This document shows positions 1-8,418 of a stretch of 37,889 nucleotides of DNA, piece by piece. Position numbers and translations under genes: made by a program. Each line of letters opens with the position of its first letter. Position 1 is the stretch's first letter. The notes beneath the pieces were generated by a model. It did not search any database and was not told the origin of the DNA. It saw only the letters and a list, made by a program, of their open reading frames with translations. The DNA comes from a virus, in the IMG/VR virus record IMGVR_UViG_3300022752_000184, positions 1-37,889 of that record; one strand, 5' to 3'.

Positions 1-3000
1 ATCCAGGGCCATAAGCTTGTTGAAGTGATTTGACTGCTCTTTGATTTAAAACAAATTCTCCTTTAGAAAGTACTGCTGGCACATCATCAACTAATCCAGA
101 ACCGCTATTTACATATCCTCCACCTGCGTAACCTTTTACTAATCCACCTCTTGAAAATCCAAGTAGTGATCCTAAACCCCCTCCTCCACCCATACCACCA
201 AGAGCACCTTGAAATTGACCAAAAATTGCTCCCATGAATAATTTAGTTGATATTTGAGTGGAAATTTGTTGAATTTGTTGTAAGACTTGAATTGCAAAAT
301 TCTTAAATGCATCACCAGCACTTACAGTACCAGAAGCAAAACTTTGGAAAGCGTTAGAGAATGATTCCTGAATATTATTTGCAACACTAACAGCTGAAGT
401 ATTTAAATCTTGAAAAAATTGAGTTCCATTATAACTCATTGCATTAACAAAATTTGTTGCAATACCAATTGCGGGATTATATCCTTCTTTACGAGCAGCA
501 TTTTGTTGTCTTTCTAATTCTTTATTTGCATATTCTACAGAAGTTAGATATCCATTAGCAAGATCAACAAGATCATTCATATGAGCAATTTCATCTGTTC
601 TGAATTTCTCTCTTCTTTCTGCTAATTCATTATCTCTTGAATGTAAATCATTTAATTTTTGTTGTTTTTGTAATGTAGTTAAAGTTTTGTCATCTAAAAT
701 TGCAGCATCTCTTGCAGCATTTTGTAAAGCAGTATCTAAATTATTAGCTTGCATTGCTGAATTTTTAAAGTGTTCTTCAGCTTGCGTGCTTAATTTTGAT
801 ACATCATCTAGGTTAAGATTTTCTTTAATATTTTTTATATTTTCTAAGAAAAGTGACGAATTACTTGATCTGCCAGAACTAGTTGGTTTATAATCTCCTC
901 CAAATCCTCCTGGTAGAGCATATAAATTAGATTCAATTGCTCCATTATTTTTAGCAACATATGGGCTATTACTAATTACTGCACCAGTTTGAGTTGTTGG
1001 TTGTCCAGTAATAGTAGAAGTATTTTGTGGAGGAATTCCATTTATAGCATTAGCTAATTCTTGTAGATTATTAATTTTGATACCTTGAGAACTCAATTGT
1101 TGATATATATTAGATACAGTTGTATCAATATTAGGTATATTGACAGCTTGAGCATTAATTGCTTCATCTTGTTTTGCATAATTTTGTATTTGAGTTTTTG
1201 CTATTTCAGATATTTTTGCTGGATTAAGATTTTGACCAATTGATGATAAATATTTTCTTAGGTCTGCTTCTAAACCAGCTTGAGCTGTATCTAATAATCC
1301 TGTCTGACTAAGATCTCTTGGACCAATTCCAAGTTGCTTTAATTGATCTAACATTCCTAAAGCGCCTCTTCCTCTAACTCCAATATCAGTAGAGCCCAAA
1401 TTCATTCTCGCATAATTAAATTCTTGCGTTTTATTTTGAAATGCATTTTGTTGATAAGTTTGTATTCCTCCAGCAAAAGAAATTGCTTGTTGAACTCGCA
1501 ATAATTTTTCTCGTGCAGCATATTCTTGATCAGACAATCTTTTACTATTTGCAGTTGTTGAATCTAAAGCTTTTAATTTATTAGATGCGTCATTTGTATT
1601 TCTAGATAAGTCAATTAATTGATTCCCAACAGATTTAGCTTGATCTGCAAGATCTTTATTTGCATTATAATTTTCAAAATAACCTTGAGCTAATTCTTTA
1701 GCTTGTCTAGATAATTCATCAAAATTTGTTATTCCTTTCAGTTTATTAATATTTGTTTCTAATTCATTTATAAACTTACTTATTTCTGGATTTGGTCCTG
1801 AATTTGCTCTGAAATTAGCTATTTCTGGTCCTGCTAAATTATTTAAATTTCCAGTTATTTTTTCAGTAATTTGTAATTTTGATCTTTCATATTCAGCATT
1901 TTTAATAGCATCATCATATTGTTTTGATACATTTAATTGAGTAAATTCTCCAAATAAATCTTTTATAGATTCTAAAAAAGTTCCACGGCGACTTTGAATT
2001 TGTGCAGTAATATTTACTATATTAGTTTCACCTTCAGAAAATATTCTATTTGTTTCAAGTATATTATTTTCTAAATTATTTAAGAATTTTTTAGCTAAAT
2101 TTTTTACTGTAGCAATATTTATTCCTTCTTCATTTCCTAGCGTATCTTGAACTTTTGATGTATCAACTAAACTTTCTATATCAAGTGCATCAAATACTTC
2201 TTTTACATTTTTAACTTTATCTTTTAATCCAATGATTAAATCATCTCTAATTTTTTTAACTAATTGTTTTTCGTTTAAATTTCTATTTCCATAACTATTT
2301 GTCTCTTGTTTTACATATTCAGAGATTGTCTGACCATTTGGTAATTTTAAAGTTGGTAAATTTTTAATTTGATTTTGATATTTTTCTTGTATTTCTTTTG
2401 AAACTGGTAATGGACGATTTATTTCTGCTTGATATCCTCCTTGTGGATAAGGAGTAAATGGATTTGAAGCATCAATAGTTGTTGCAGCATAGCGATATGC
2501 TTTTGTAAGAAATTTAGGTTTTCCAGCTTCTTCTTTTTGTAATATAGATGCATTTAGTTCATCATATTGCTTTTGCGATGCTTCTGTTGTAATAACTCCA
2601 GTTTGTATTTCTTGGACTCTTAACATATTGCCTTCGCTTAAGGCTTTTAATATTGCATCTCTTGTATCTTTTGGTAAATTAGATAATGTAGCTATTTGAG
2701 CAGATTGTAATTTTTGTATTTCTTGACTAGATACTCTTATATTACCAGTATATGCTTCATTTAATTTTTCTGATATTCCATTAAATCTACTAAATGTATC
2801 ATTTAAAGAATTTAATTTTTCTTGAGAAAGTTGTATTTGTTTTTCTAATTTTTTAAATGGTTCTTCATCTAATTGTTTTTGAACATCTATAAAAGCCATT
2901 GTTGCGCCAACAAGCCCGCCAATAATTGCTCCAGGAGCTCCTCCAAGAGCAGCTCCAGTTGTGCCATAACTTACAACATTTCCAATACCAGTAGTTATTC

Positions 3001-5992
3001 CTCTTCCAATTATATTTTCTTCTGGTAAGTAAGAATTTATTCCTCCTGCGATAGTAGGGGCTAAAATTGAAGCAGCCAATGCTCCAGTACCTGTTCTTCT
3101 ATTTGCATAATTTGGAATAAATCCTTTAGCTGCTCCAGATTTTCTGGCAGAAAATACATCTTTAAATCTAGCAATACCTTGACTTAAACCATTTGGCTCA
3201 TCTTTTGTATTGTATACTCCAAGACCCATAGGATTTTGTGAATTAGATAATCTTGAATCTTGCCCTACTCTAACAGAAGATGGAGATACTCCAGAAGAAA
3301 TTTCTCTCATCATAGAAGCTGTTAATGAAGAATAATTAGGAATAAAACCAAAAGATTTATTTATATTATTACTTTTAACAAATTGTTTAACTGAAGCTTG
3401 ACGATTAGCTAAATCCTTTTCATTTCCACTAAATATTTCTTTTCCTAAAACTCCAGATGCAGATATAATTTTTTCTGCCATGCTTTTTCTATTTCCAGCA
3501 CTACTATCATTAATTTTAAAATCTGCAAGTGGAGTATTATATCCAAACAATTTTTTAAGTTCTGGATTAGAAGATAAAACATCAAAATTTACTCCCTCTA
3601 CAGCAGCACTTTCTGCTCCAAGTGCAAGCCCCATTCCAACTTCAAATGCTGCTCCAGCTGCTGCTCCTAAAGCTCCAGCTGCTCCAGGAGTTCTTTTGAT
3701 TGCAGATATTACAGTAGGACCAGCAGGAACAGAAGCTGGTGGTTTAATTGAAGAAGCATATTTTATTGTACCAGTTGCGACACCTTTTTCAATTTCTTGA
3801 TAAACATCTCTAATTCCTGTATCAGATCTTGAACCATAAGTGCGTACTGGCCATTTTACAGTAAGTCCATTATCAAAAGTATATGATCCTATTGGAGAAG
3901 TCATTCCTCCGTGAGGAACTAACATTGTAGCAATACCATTTGCATCTAATATAGATGTTGTTTTAACTTTTGCTGCTAATGCTTTTTCAATTTCAGATTT
4001 ACTCGCAGTTAATCCTGTATTCCCTATTTCAAATTTTTTACTATCTCCTATTTGTTTAAATCTACCTTCATTTTGTCTGATTATAGCGTTCGAAGCTGTA
4101 GCAAAATTTGGTATATATCCCATTGCAGCATATGGATTAAATCCTAATTTACTTTGAAATGCTTCGGCATAATTTTTTCCAGCACTACTTCCTTGAGGAG
4201 GCATAATAGCTGGTTGACTCATTCCTGGAAATTGTTTTACTTGTTCTGCTTTATTATAAACTACTTGTCCTGCCCCAGGAATATTCATTCTTGAAATTGC
4301 GCCTGGTTTATATCCTCCAAGATATGCTCCGTAAACTTCGGTTTGTTCTGCTGAAGAGAAATTAGGAATAAATCCACCACTTTTTGCTGAAATTTTTCCT
4401 CCAACAGAAGTTACTCCTCTTCCCATTAAACCTGCTGTTAAACTTGCTGAAACTGCTGCGGCTTGTTCTCTAGCTATAGTTTGTGCTTTTATAACAGAAA
4501 GAATTTGATTTTCTACTTCTAATAGACTTACTTGTTTATTTAAGATTCCTTGTATTAAATTTGGATTTTGAGCTAGAATTGAATTAATTCGCTCTTGAAT
4601 TTGAGCTTGTTCTTGAGATCCTTTATTAATATCTAATATTTGCCCTACTGCTTGACCGCTGAATTTAGCAAGATTAATAAATAACTTACCAATAACAGCG
4701 CCAATTAATGCTAATCCTGGTCCACTGATATAATTTCCTAAACCTTCTAACAATCCTTTTGCTAATTTTTCTCCAGGACCTTTTGCGTCTGCTAAATTAA
4801 ATGATTCAAGTGCAGAATTTATATTTCCTAAAACTCCTTCTATTGCTGGAGTAAGAGTCAATCCGCCAACATCTGCTGCAAGTTTTGTAAAATTTGTTGT
4901 TGTTTTATTTATTAATGCTGATAACGTTTGATTTAATTGTTCGTTTCTTTTTACCGCTGCATCTGTTGCATTTGCACTTGTATTTAATGCGCTGTTATAA
5001 ATAGAATATTGTTTTCCTAAATCTCCTAATGCAGCTTTTAAAATATTAATTTGAAATACACCACCAACTAATTCAGCAACGTTAGCTCTTTGAGAATCTG
5101 ATAATCCATCAAATTTTTGAGATAATTGAGTTAATGTATCTATTGCTGGTTTAAAACTGCCATCAAGATTTCTAGCTTGAATTCCTAATTGCTCTAATTG
5201 ATCTAAAACTTCAGTTCTTTCAAGACGAGTAAAAATAGTTTTTAAAGAGTTTCCAATAACCGCACCACCTCTAGCAGTAGTTTGTTGAACGCTAGTAACT
5301 AATGCTACTAATTGATCTAAATTAACTCCAACACTATCAGCAGATGAACCTACTCGACTAATTGCGTCAGCAAGATCTGCGCTACTTACCGCAAAAGCAG
5401 CGTCGACTGTTGCTAATTTATTGACGATTTGAGTTGAATCTAAAGCTACTTTATTAAAACTATTAATTGTTGCAGTTAAAGCTTGAGTACTAGATACAAC
5501 ATCTAATCCACTTAATCTAGTTAAAATTAATGCATCTCTTGTTCTTTTTAAAGTTTCTTCTACACCAAGACCTTGTCTAGAAAATTCAACTGCTGCTTGA
5601 GATACAGTTTCAAAACTTTGTCCTGTTTGACCAGCTACTTTAAATAATTGATCGCCAAAATTAGAAAGATTTTTTGCACTTAAACCTAATATACTATTAA
5701 TATCTGTTAGATTTTTTTGAACATTAATTGTGGTTTTAATTAAATTTTCAAAACCTTTTTGAATAGCGAAAATTGCACCAGCAGAAGCTCCGAATGCAAG
5801 AACGCGAGCGTTAGATGCATCTAATGATTTTCTAAATTCATCTACTGCGCCAGTAATTCTACCAAGAGGTTGGGAGAATGCTTTTTCGTTTAATCCCTTT
5901 AATTGATAATTTTTACTAAGAGCCGCTGAGATATCATTCTCTAGCGGCCTTGTATCTGCACCTACTGGGACTCTTCCGACTACATTAGCCAT
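1..5992 (-). CDS. Tail tape measure protein (3' end beyond window)
   Basis: Sets tail length and is threaded through the tail tube during assembly. The frame reads open from ATG 5992 to the left edge, at least 1,997 residues, and no stop is reached. The start has an AGAGG site 8 bases upstream. Residues about 1-330 resemble the TP901/PhageMin_Tail tape-measure core: helical, with a GNSLKT segment around residue 240. Four G-[FY]-I-P-N-[FY] motifs start at residues 540, 625, 882 and 957. Between the second and third lies a globular segment with a nuclease-like signature (E784, D804, D824-x-K826). Glycine/alanine-rich hydrophobic stretches follow at about 770-800 and 970-1040, then long helical, Gln/Asn-rich regions. 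The visible C-terminal part has the glycine-rich 'VDDVPAVLSKGEFVLN' type segment common near tape-measure ends. At about 0.15 nm per residue the tail would be near 300 nm. Position after the tail tube and chaperone-like genes is canonical. Confidence 0.95.
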   Translation of the reverse strand, partial: MANVVGRVPVGADTRPLENDISAALSKNYQLKGLNEKAFSQPLGRITGAVDEFRKSLDASNARVLAFGASAGAIFAIQKGFENLIKTTINVQKNLTDINSILGLSAKNLSNFGDQLFKVAGQTGQSFETVSQAAVEFSRQGLGVEETLKRTRDALILTRLSGLDVVSSTQALTATINSFNKVALDSTQIVNKLATVDAAFAVSSADLADAISRVGSSADSVGVNLDQLVALVTSVQQTTARGGAVIGNSLKTIFTRLERTEVLDQLEQLGIQARNLDGSFKPAIDTLTQLSQKFDGLSDSQRANVAELVGGVFQINILKAALGDLGKQYSIYNSALNTSANATDAAVKRNEQLNQTLSALINKTTTNFTKLAADVGGLTLTPAIEGVLGNINSALESFNLADAKGPGEKLAKGLLEGLGNYISGPGLALIGAVIGKLFINLAKFSGQAVGQILDINKGSQEQAQIQERINSILAQNPNLIQGILNKQVSLLEVENQILSVIKAQTIAREQAAAVSASLTAGLMGRGVTSVGGKISAKSGGFIPNFSSAEQTEVYGAYLGGYKPGAISRMNIPGAGQVVYNKAEQVKQFPGMSQPAIMPPQGSSAGKNYAEAFQSKLGFNPYAAMGYIPNFATASNAIIRQNEGRFKQIGDSKKFEIGNTGLTASKSEIEKALAAKVKTTSILDANGIATMLVPHGGMTSPIGSYTFDNGLTVKWPVRTYGSRSDTGIRDVYQEIEKGVATGTIKYASSIKPPASVPAGPTVISAIKRTPGAAGALGAAAGAAFEVGMGLALGAESAAVEGVNFDVLSSNPELKKLFGYNTPLADFKINDSSAGNRKSMAEKIISASGVLGKEIFSGNEKDLANRQASVKQFVKSNNINKSFGFIPNYSSLTASMMREISSGVSPSSVRVGQDSRLSNSQNPMGLGVYNTKDEPNGLSQGIARFKDVFSARKSGAAKGFIPNYANRRTGTGALAASILAPTIAGGINSYLPEENIIGRGITTGIGNVVSYGTTGAALGGAPGAIIGGLVGATMAFIDVQKQLDEEPFKKLEKQIQLSQEKLNSLNDTFSRFNGISEKLNEAYTGNIRVSSQEIQKLQSAQIATLSNLPKDTRDAILKALSEGNMLRVQEIQTGVITTEASQKQYDELNASILQKEEAGKPKFLTKAYRYAATTIDASNPFTPYPQGGYQAEINRPLPVSKEIQEKYQNQIKNLPTLKLPNGQTISEYVKQETNSYGNRNLNEKQLVKKIRDDLIIGLKDKVKNVKEVFDALDIESLVDTSKVQDTLGNEEGINIATVKNLAKKFLNNLENNILETNRIFSEGETNIVNITAQIQSRRGTFLESIKDLFGEFTQLNVSKQYDDAIKNAEYERSKLQITEKITGNLNNLAGPEIANFRANSGPNPEISKFINELETNINKLKGITNFDELSRQAKELAQGYFENYNANKDLADQAKSVGNQLIDLSRNTNDASNKLKALDSTTANSKRLSDQEYAAREKLLRVQQAISFAGGIQTYQQNAFQNKTQEFNYARMNLGSTDIGVRGRGALGMLDQLKQLGIGPRDLSQTGLLDTAQAGLEADLRKYLSSIGQNLNPAKISEIAKTQIQNYAKQDEAINAQAVNIPNIDTTVSNIYQQLSSQGIKINNLQELANAINGIPPQNTSTITGQPTTQTGAVISNSPYVAKNNGAIESNLYALPGGFGGDYKPTSSGRSSNSSLFLENIKNIKENLNLDDVSKLSTQAEEHFKNSAMQANNLDTALQNAARDAAILDDKTLTTLQKQQKLNDLHSRDNELAERREKFRTDEIAHMNDLVDLANGYLTSVEYANKELERQQNAARKEGYNPAIGIATNFVNAMSYNGTQFFQDLNTSAVSVANNIQESFSNAFQSFASGTVSAGDAFKNFAIQVLQQIQQISTQISTKLFMGAIFGQFQGALGGMGGGGGLGSLLGFSRGGLVKGYAGGGYVNSGSGLVDDVPAVLSKGEFVLNQRAVKSLQQAYGPG
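2878..4378 (-). repeat. G-[FY]-I-P-N-[FY] motif region with embedded globular domains in the tape measure
   Basis: Within the tape measure, the motif occurs at residues 540-545 (GFIPNF), 625-630 (GYIPNF), 882-887 (GFIPNY) and 957-962 (GFIPNY). Spacing is irregular (85, 257 and 75 residues), so this is a set of linker-like motifs between distinct segments, not a tandem repeat. The segments include a short one with 'QPAIMPP', a longer one with the nuclease-like signature, and one with 'GLGVYN...DEPNGL'. After the fourth motif come two glycine/alanine-rich hydrophobic stretches. I recall similar F-[IV]-P-N-F motifs in tape measures of other phages; I know of no assigned function. Confidence 0.75.
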
Positions 5993-6017
5993 TCCTTATA
6001 CCTCTTTCCTGTGATAA

Positions 6018-6025
6018 ATTACACT
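6018..6025 (-). promoter_or_regulatory. AGTGTAAT intergenic motif upstream of the tape measure
   Basis: Minus-strand AGTGTAAT, 25 bases upstream of the tape-measure ATG, preceded by an AT-rich TAATATTT. The same octamer recurs in other short intergenic gaps of this window (near 12.0, 26.3 and 32.7 kb, with near-matches at 8.36 and 17.2 kb). It may be a promoter element read by a phage-directed polymerase. The role is inferred. Confidence 0.4.
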
Positions 6026-6030
6026 AAATA

Positions 6031-7029
6031 TTAAGCATTATGTAATTTTATGAGGTCTTGGAATGACAGCGATCCGCCTTTCTTTTTAGCTTCTTCAGTT
6101 AAACTAATATTATCTGTATTTTTCATGCCCATTTTCTTAAGATCTTCCTTTGATGCTCCTACCAAAGAGCTTCCTAGCGTTTCTTCTGAATTTTTACTTT
6201 TCGTATTACGAGTAACTTCAGCTGCATTTTTTGACCCTTCATACCAATCTACTAACGCTTCTGGATCATTAAGTACATTATCTGGTGCTTTTGTTGTACT
6301 ATTAGTTAATATACCTTTAAAATATTTAGCATAAGAAAATAGCTCGCTTTGTATAAATGTAAGATCAATAATAGGTTTACCAAAAAATGTATACGGATTA
6401 TCATCACATAAATAAAATGAATTCAAGAAAAAACCAGATAAAGCTACTTTTTTAAGATTTCTTTCGTTCAATCCAGATAAACCAATATTATATTTAGTAT
6501 ACAAAGCGTATAACTCTTCATATTCAAGATCTTCAAATTCTTGACTTGTTAATAGTTTATTCTTTAGAGATTCATCTTTATAAAGAGATACATAAACATA
6601 ATATTCACTTATTTTTTTCCCACTATAAGACTCTAAAGTAGTACCCAAAAGTTCTTGTCTTTCTTTTAAAAGTATATCTAATTTATCCTCATTTTCTTTA
6701 ATTTGAGAATTCATATTTTCTATATCTCTAGAAACAATTAATTTTGATTTTGTGTATTTTAAATTCTTTATGAAGCTTTTGAATTTATCTATTTGATCTT
6801 CTTTATCTTTAGACCAAGAATCCTTATCAATTAAATTTTGAAGCTGGGTTTTTTCATCTAAAAGGCCTAATCTTTTGGCTTTATTTTCGATTTCTATTTT
6901 TCTTTTATTAACTACGTTTAGATCTTTTAAACAAAAATGTTTTATGTAGAATGAGTCTTTACTATCATTGTAAAATGAATAGCCATTCAATATATCATGA
7001 TAAAGTAATTTATATTCCTCTTGGTTCAA
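6031..7029 (-). CDS. Putative second tail-assembly protein (TTG start)
   Basis: A 332-residue, lysine/glutamate-rich and largely helical protein immediately upstream of the tape measure. That slot usually holds the tail-assembly chaperones that keep the tape measure soluble before tube assembly. I recognise no specific family, so the role rests on position and composition. The only early start is TTG at 7029, three bases past the TAA of the preceding gene, with no Shine-Dalgarno site; the next in-frame ATG comes about 100 residues in, after much well-formed sequence. The frame is -1 relative to the preceding gene, as in lambda gpG/gpGT, but it is open upstream only to 7041 (TGA at 7044-7042), and that stretch holds no good slippery heptamer. 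Coupled reinitiation at TTG is therefore more likely than a frameshift. Confidence 0.8.
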   Translation of the reverse strand: MNQEEYKLLYHDILNGYSFYNDSKDSFYIKHFCLKDLNVVNKRKIEIENKAKRLGLLDEKTQLQNLIDKDSWSKDKEDQIDKFKSFIKNLKYTKSKLIVSRDIENMNSQIKENEDKLDILLKERQELLGTTLESYSGKKISEYYVYVSLYKDESLKNKLLTSQEFEDLEYEELYALYTKYNIGLSGLNERNLKKVALSGFFLNSFYLCDDNPYTFFGKPIIDLTFIQSELFSYAKYFKGILTNSTTKAPDNVLNDPEALVDWYEGSKNAAEVTRNTKSKNSEETLGSSLVGASKEDLKKMGMKNTDNISLTEEAKKKGGSLSFQDLIKLHNA

Positions 7030-7031
7030 GA

Positions 7032-7772
7032 TTATACATTTTCAAAAGTTACCAATTTCTCAAACTCTTCTTGTGTGCTTGCTCTTCCCATGTACCAAAA
7101 GCTTACATAAAAAGCAAATTTTTTAACTACAGTTTTTAACCATTCATCTTGATTATCTTCTATGCCATCATAAAGAGCAAGCTTTTCATCAAATGATCCT
7201 TCTCCAAATAATTGAGACTCTTTTCCTTCTTTATCAATCATAAAAGATAAATGTAAAATCCACCATAAAATAGTTTTATTTCTAGCTCTATTTTCAGCAG
7301 TTTGATCAAATAAACTAGCTTGCGCAATTTCAAAATCTTGAATTTCTGTTCTCAGATTTATGATCTCAGAGCTTAGTTTATCAAAATATTCTTGAGCTTC
7401 TTTACTTCTATCATTTTTATCTACTATTGATAATTTTTGAAATTCGTTTTGTTTTTCAAATAATTTAACATAAAGTTCTGCATATTTACCCTTATCTTGA
7501 TCACTTAATGCTCCACCATCATTAGAATATCTTTTAGATAACAAAGACCTAGTCAATAAACCAGCCTTAATTCCTTCTGATAATCTAACAGCATAAAATA
7601 ATTCTGCTTCTTCAAATAATGCTCTAGTTGGTTTTTTAATAAAAAATTTGCGTGGAACAGCTTCTGTTACTTTGGAAGTAATAGAAATTTCCTTACCATC
7701 TTCAATTTTTGTTTCTGTTTTATCTACTTCTTCTTGTTTGCTTACTGTAAATTCATATATTTTTTTGTTCAT
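7032..7772 (-). CDS. Putative tail-assembly chaperone
   Basis: A 246-residue protein. The N-terminal part is beta-like and lysine/threonine-rich; residues about 45-180 form a helical, acidic and probably coiled region; the C-terminal third is aromatic-rich. It lies between the tail tube and the tape measure, the usual place of gpG-type chaperones that coat the tape measure. The start at 7772 follows the stop of the previous gene by six bases, and an AGGA site sits about 10 bases upstream, made partly from that gene's last codons. The identity is contextual: no diagnostic motif was recognised. Confidence 0.85.
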   Translation of the reverse strand: MNKKIYEFTVSKQEEVDKTETKIEDGKEISITSKVTEAVPRKFFIKKPTRALFEEAELFYAVRLSEGIKAGLLTRSLLSKRYSNDGGALSDQDKGKYAELYVKLFEKQNEFQKLSIVDKNDRSKEAQEYFDKLSSEIINLRTEIQDFEIAQASLFDQTAENRARNKTILWWILHLSFMIDKEGKESQLFGEGSFDEKLALYDGIEDNQDEWLKTVVKKFAFYVSFWYMGRASTQEEFEKLVTFENV

Positions 7773-7778
7773 AATTTA

Positions 7779-8030
7779 TTATCCTACTTTCAAAGATTCA
7801 ATAAAACCTTTTGTTTTTTTATAGTTGGCATTTCCGCCAATTAGCTTTATAAAAACATTTTGTTTTTCTTCATTCCAAGAGCTGTATTGATTTAAAAAAT
7901 TCTTGTTTTTAAATGTATTCAAAGAAGGATTTTTGATTCCTAATTTGTTTAATTCTCTTTGTATTGCTTGCATCTCCAAGTTAGCTTGGATAATAGCATC
8001 AATAGGAAAGCTTATATATTTATTTTTCAT
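7779..8030 (-). CDS. Small hypothetical protein in the tail region
   Basis: An 83-residue protein starting 'MKNKYISFP', mostly helical and asparagine/lysine-rich, with no transmembrane segment and no recognised family. I prefer ATG 8030 because an AAGG Shine-Dalgarno sits about six bases upstream; ATG 8036 in the same frame is possible but has that AAGG directly against it. The start overlaps the end of the preceding gene by 11 bases in another frame, suggesting translational coupling. Its position between tail tube and tape measure suggests tail assembly, without direct evidence. Confidence 0.75.
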   Translation of the reverse strand: MKNKYISFPIDAIIQANLEMQAIQRELNKLGIKNPSLNTFKNKNFLNQYSSWNEEKQNVFIKLIGGNANYKKTKGFIESLKVG

Positions 8031-8319
8031 TTTCATCCTTAAATTCCATTTTAATAAAGTCAAAATTTTTCTCTATGTCTCTTATGGTTTCGTTGCCTAT
8101 ATCAAGTATTTTCTTTCTTAAGTAATTATATTTATTATCATCAAAATAGTCAATATTTTTTAATGTATTTTGATCTACTTTACTTGATATTTTATCAATC
8201 ATAGCATTGTGATCTTCTTGAATATCTTCTATTAAATTAAGATATCTTTTATATAAATTAACTAAACTTTTATGTATCTGAAAAGATACGTAATCTTTTA
8301 CTTTATTATCGTTTTGCAT
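8020..8319 (-). CDS. Small helical hypothetical protein in the tail region
   Basis: A 99-residue, charged protein predicted almost entirely alpha-helical (many Lys, Asp, Ile and Asn), with no signal peptide and no recognised domain. It is the first gene after the tail-tube terminator, with an AAAGG site about 8 bases before ATG 8319 and the AGTGTAA motif 38 bases upstream. It begins the run leading to the tape measure, so a role in tail assembly is plausible but not shown. Confidence 0.75.
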   Translation of the reverse strand: MQNDNKVKDYVSFQIHKSLVNLYKRYLNLIEDIQEDHNAMIDKISSKVDQNTLKNIDYFDDNKYNYLRKKILDIGNETIRDIEKNFDFIKMEFKDENEK

Positions 8320-8356
8320 AACTTATACCTTTTAACCAACCTTTTACCTACATATG

Positions 8357-8364
8357 TTTACACT
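8357..8364 (-). promoter_or_regulatory. AGTGTAAA variant just past the tail-tube terminator
   Basis: AGTGTAAA on the minus strand directly abuts the U-tract of the terminator and lies 38 bases upstream of the next start (8319). It differs from AGTGTAAT only in the last base. The placement fits re-initiation of transcription after termination. The function is inferred. Confidence 0.35.
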
Positions 8365-8390
8365 AAAAACCCCGCCGAAGCGGGGCTTTT
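8365..8390 (-). terminator. Rho-independent terminator after the tail tube gene
   Basis: On the minus strand, a GC-rich stem (CCCCGC paired with GCGGGG) is closed by a UUCG tetraloop, flanked by an A-run upstream and followed by five U's. This is a textbook intrinsic terminator about 30 bases after the tail-tube stop codon. It probably limits read-through into the tape-measure run relative to the abundant tube protein. Confidence 0.92.
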
Positions 8391-8418
8391 AATATTAACA
8401 ATTAATTAATAATTAATA

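Noticed and set aside
3480-3800. Plus-strand open frame of 106 codons, Ala/Pro-rich
   Set aside because: It is antisense to the tape measure gene, whose alanine/glycine-rich region gives a stop-free opposite frame. No plus-strand promoter or ribosome site was seen. The other plus-strand frames in the window overlap real minus-strand genes in the same way.
7032-7060. Classical -1 ribosomal frameshift joining the two chaperone-like genes
   Set aside because: The -1 frame has a TGA at 7044-7042, leaving only GAA AAT GTA before the stop. None of these fits a slippery heptamer.
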